Shown here: positions 33,107-35,558 of the stretch, piece by piece | Layout: each line of letters starts with the position of its first letter | Position numbering within the stretch: position 1 is the first letter of the stretch | Origin: an uncultured Geobacteraceae bacterium | GTDB lineage: Bacteria; Desulfobacterota; Desulfuromonadia; Geobacterales; Pseudopelobacteraceae | DNA: 35,558 bases | Direction: 5' to 3' | Assembly (NCBI GenBank): GCA_903930585.1 | Contig: CAIYZD010000474.1 | Location: forward strand, 1 to 35,558 | Notes under the pieces: generated by a model | Database searches by the model: none | The model's input: the letters and a program-made list of their open reading frames with translations, nothing else | What the model was told of the DNA's origin: nothing | Made by a program: the position numbers and the translations under genes

Positions 33107-34324
33107 ATGGCAGAGCACACGATCTATCTGATAGGGGCAGGTTTTACCGGGTGGGACGGCTTCCCGGCCAAGGCGCTGGAGATTATCCGCACAGCTGACA
33201 TCATGATAGGCCATCAGCGGCACCTGGACATTTTTCCCGAATTTACCGGTGAAAAACGTGAGTTGGGCGACCTTTCCGAATTGATTGGCTTTCTCAAAAA
33301 AACCGACAAATCAGTGGTGTTGCTCTCCTCGGGTGATCCGACTTTTTTCGGTATTTCCCGCTTTCTGCTCCGCAATCTTCCCAAGGAGCGCATCGAAATT
33401 TTCCCCAATGTCACCAGCATGCAGTACGCTTTTGCCCGGATCAAGGAACCATGGGACGATGGCATTTTCGTATCGGTTCATGGGCGGGGGATGCATCAGG
33501 CTATAGACAAGATCATTGCCGCAGAAAAAGCCTGCATTCTGACCGACAAGACCAACACCCCCGCCGCCATCGCCGCAGAACTGATCGAACGGGGCGCGGA
33601 AGGTTACGAAGCCTGGCTCTGCGAAGATCTTGGCATGCCGACGGAAAAATTCACCAAGACAACGGTCCGCGGGCTGGTGGATGTAACGGCTTCAGAGTTA
33701 AATATCCTGATTCTGATCCGCACCTACGAGCCGAACCTCGTCCACTATCCGCTGATCGGGATTGACGACGATGAGTTCCATACCTCGAAGAAGCTGATTA
33801 CGAAACAGGAAGTACGGGCTGTTACTCTCGCAAAACTCCAGTTGCAGAATGATCTGGTGTTCTGGGATATTGGCGCCGGAAGCTGTTCCGTATCCATCGA
33901 AGCCTCCAACCTGATGCCGGGAGGCCGGATTTTTGCGGTGGAAAAGAATCCGCAGTGCATCGGCTTTATTACCGAAAATCTGAAAAAATTCTGTGCCCGC
34001 AATATAACCCTTATCGAAGCCGACGCTCCGGACGGTCTTGATGACATGCCGGATCCGGACCGCGTTTTCATCGGTGGTGCGGGGGGGAAACTGGACGAGA
34101 TCATCGATATCATCTCCCAGCGCCTGAAACCGGAAGGTGTTGTAGTGATCAATGCGGTGACGCTGGATACGCTTACCAGGGCGGTTGAATTCCTCGAAGA
34201 TCATGGTTTTACCGTTGAAGCGTCCTGTATAAACGTTGCCAAGACTCGTAATCTGACCGAATACAAGATGTTTGAAGCCCAAAACCCGGTTTATGTGATT
34301 TCGGCCCGGAAGGGTGGCGAATAG
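33107..34324 (+). CDS. cbiET: CbiET bifunctional precorrin C5,15-methyltransferase
   Basis: A fusion protein of 405 residues in anaerobic cobalamin synthesis. The N-terminal half (about 1-205) is the CbiE methyltransferase fold acting on cobalt-precorrin-7 (C5), with the SSGDPTFFGI loop near 76-82. The C-terminal half (about 215-405) is CbiT, a Rossmann-type methyltransferase/decarboxylase (C15), with the SAM motif FWDIGAGSCSVSIEAS from 253. SAM is the methyl donor. The start ATG has GGGG nearby. Its stop codon overlaps the next gene's start by one base. Whether cobalt is inserted early or late cannot be read from this gene alone. Confidence 0.95.
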   Translation: MAEHTIYLIGAGFTGWDGFPAKALEIIRTADIMIGHQRHLDIFPEFTGEKRELGDLSELIGFLKKTDKSVVLLSSGDPTFFGISRFLLRNLPKERIEIFPNVTSMQYAFARIKEPWDDGIFVSVHGRGMHQAIDKIIAAEKACILTDKTNTPAAIAAELIERGAEGYEAWLCEDLGMPTEKFTKTTVRGLVDVTASELNILILIRTYEPNLVHYPLIGIDDDEFHTSKKLITKQEVRAVTLAKLQLQNDLVFWDIGAGSCSVSIEASNLMPGGRIFAVEKNPQCIGFITENLKKFCARNITLIEADAPDGLDDMPDPDRVFIGGAGGKLDEIIDIISQRLKPEGVVVINAVTLDTLTRAVEFLEDHGFTVEASCINVAKTRNLTEYKMFEAQNPVYVISARKGGE

Positions 34325-35022
34325 TGGCGGCCGTTTATGCCGTCGGCGTCGGGCCGGGCGATCCGGAGTTGGTAACCCGGAAGGCCGAGCGGATCCTGCG
34401 CAGTGTTGACGTAATTCTGGCTCCTGTCTCGAACCCTGTCGAAGCGAGCGTGGCGCTCGGTACCATCCGCGAATTTATTGACGAGAGCCGGCAGGAAATC
34501 ATCGTTCACCAGTTTCCCATGACCGCGGACCGGGCGCGCCTTGTTCCCGCCTGGCAAGAGGCGGCAGCCCTGATCGCCGCTCATGCGGAGGCGGGACGGT
34601 CAGTCGCCTTTATCACCATTGGCGACCCGTTGTTCTACTCTACCTTTATTTACCTGCTCCGTATTTTACGCGAACAGTGGCCGCAGCTCACAATCGAGGT
34701 TGTACCCGGCATTTCGAGCATTAACGCTGCCGCTGCCGAGACGGCGCTTCCGCTGGTAGAAGGGGATGAAAAGATGGTGGTGATTCCGGCCACCGCCGGG
34801 GTCGAGCAGATACAAGCGGCGCTTGACAGTTGCGAAACCGTTGTGCTCCTGAAGGTTAAGCCCCTTTTTTCGGCGATAATAGAACTTCTCCGGTCAGCCG
34901 GAAGAGAACGGCGCACCGTCTTTGTCGAGCGGGTCGGTTCGCCCCGGCAGAAGGTCCTGACCGATTTCGAAGAGATTGCCGCTTACTCTCCCGACTATCT
35001 GTCGTTGATGATTATCAAGTAA
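34324..35022 (+). CDS. cbiL: Cobalt-factor II C20-methyltransferase CbiL (GTG start)
   Basis: A SAM-dependent methyltransferase of 232 residues with the GVGPGDPELVT motif at 8-18 and FITIGDPLFYSTF near 98, both typical of the precorrin methyltransferase family and of the C20 enzyme. It uses GTG, sharing its G with the TAG stop of cbiET, so the two are tightly coupled. The rest of the cobalamin pathway is not in the window. It is followed by a bidirectional terminator. Confidence 0.93.
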   Translation: MAAVYAVGVGPGDPELVTRKAERILRSVDVILAPVSNPVEASVALGTIREFIDESRQEIIVHQFPMTADRARLVPAWQEAAALIAAHAEAGRSVAFITIGDPLFYSTFIYLLRILREQWPQLTIEVVPGISSINAAAAETALPLVEGDEKMVVIPATAGVEQIQAALDSCETVVLLKVKPLFSAIIELLRSAGRERRTVFVERVGSPRQKVLTDFEEIAAYSPDYLSLMIIK

Positions 35023-35047
35023 TTCTTCAGCGCACCGCCAAGACCAA

Positions 35048-35094
35048 AAAAGTCCGTTCAGACACTCCGGTAATCAAAGGCTGAACGGACTTTT
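35048..35094. terminator. Bidirectional terminator between cbiL and ppdK
   Basis: Perfect 14-base arms (AAAAGTCCGTTCAG and CTGAACGGACTTTT) with a 19-base loop. T-runs lie on both strands, so it can end both convergent units. Confidence 0.88.
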
Positions 35095-35119
35095 ATTGTT
35101 TTACGTCGGCGCCGGACTG

Positions 35120-35558
35120 CTACTTCTCGTCCAATACCGCGTGAGCTGCTGCCAGCCGTGCGATAGGCACCCGGAAGGGAGAGCAGGAGACGTAATCCAG
35201 TCCAATGTTGTGACAGAAGATGACCGATGACGGATCGCCGCCATGTTCGCCGCAGATGCCGAGCTTGATCTTCGGACGGGTAGAACGCCCCAACTCGCAG
35301 GCCATCTTGACCAGCTTGCCGACGCCGTTCTGATCAAGCGACACGAAGGGGTCTTCCGGCAGGATGTTATTATCGACGTAGAACGGCAGGAATTTGCCGG
35401 CATCATCACGCGACAGGCCAAAGGTCGTCTGGGTCAGGTCGTTCGTACCGAAAGAGAAAAATTCGGCATCGACGGCAATTTCATCTGCAGTCAGGGCGGC
35501 GCGCGGCAACTCGATCATCGTGCCGATCAGATATTCGACCGTGACACCGTAACGGGCA
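35120..35558 (-). CDS. ppdK: Pyruvate, phosphate dikinase, C-terminal part
   Basis: The frame runs off the right edge; the visible 145 residues are the C-terminal end of the pyruvate/PEP-binding TIM barrel. Family marks are [32 protein letters not shown] and the catalytic Cys in [12 protein letters not shown], closing with [21 protein letters not shown]. The enzyme interconverts pyruvate, ATP and phosphate with PEP, AMP and pyrophosphate. It is used for gluconeogenesis from acetate or pyruvate in anaerobes. Its start and promoter are outside the window. Confidence 0.95.
   Translation of the reverse strand, partial: ARYGVTVEYLIGTMIELPRAALTADEIAVDAEFFSFGTNDLTQTTFGLSRDDAGKFLPFYVDNNILPEDPFVSLDQNGVGKLVKMACELGRSTRPKIKLGICGEHGGDPSSVIFCHNIGLDYVSCSPFRVPIARLAAAHAVLDEK

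Noticed and set aside
1-35558. CRISPR array, IS element, prophage, tRNA or rRNA
   Set aside because: No regularly spaced direct repeats, transposase or integrase genes, or recognisable structural RNA genes were seen; this was by eye, not by a covariance search.

Overview
The window looks like a chromosomal segment of a Geobacter-type bacterium (Desulfuromonadota/Geobacterales). This is an inference from gene content and moderate GC, not from a 16S gene or a database search. The signs are a FliK-MotE-FliJ-FliI-FliH-FliG-FliF-FliE-FlgC-FlgB flagellar operon, a CheY/CheX module, a gspCDEF block next to a second FliK-like gene and a small FlhB-like gene, anaerobic cobalamin methyltransferases (CbiET, CbiL), pyruvate phosphate dikinase, and a large cytosolic protein of a type I associate with Geobacter. 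No IS element, prophage, CRISPR array, tRNA or rRNA was seen, and no gap between genes exceeds 200 bases.

Left part (1-12.7 kb, all minus strand). Read in transcription order, a sigma-70-like promoter (about 12658-12685) precedes cheY, cheX, a CheC-like protein fused to a degenerate receiver domain, and a secreted AMIN/TPR-type protein. A 189-bp gap follows, holding a strong sigma-54 promoter (8269-8288) and a perfect 13-1-13 dyad about 145 bp upstream of the predicted transcription start. Then come flgB, flgC, fliE, fliF, fliG, fliH, fliI, fliJ, a MotE-like gene and fliK, which runs off the left edge. Together these encode the rod, MS ring, C-ring switch protein, export ATPase complex and hook-length ruler of the flagellum.

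Middle part (12.7-23.2 kb, minus strand). A probable long transcript runs dapF - gspC - gspD - gspE - gspF - fliK-like - flhB-like - phosphohexomutase. The type II secretion set here is only the platform, secretin and ATPase. Pseudopilins and the GspL/M proteins are not in the window. The FliK-like protein carries three internal copies of a beta-rich domain and lies next to a free-standing FlhB cytoplasmic domain.

Right part (23.3-35.6 kb, mostly plus strand). This holds a gamma-carbonic anhydrase gene with a near-consensus promoter, a convergent secreted metallo-hydrolase, and a run of Nramp metal transporter, PhnP-like hydrolase and a 612-residue protein of unknown function. An flgM gene follows with a sigma-28-like promoter and an intrinsic terminator. 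Next are proA plus a CoA-binding protein, typA/bipA with a hairpin in its leader, and cbiET-cbiL. A bidirectional terminator separates cbiL from the 3' end of ppdK on the minus strand.

The parts most worth a second look are the sigma-54 promoter with its candidate enhancer, the phosphatase/pseudo-receiver fusion, the triplicated FliK-like protein paired with a mini-FlhB beside a partial T2SS, and the uncharacterised 612-residue protein.
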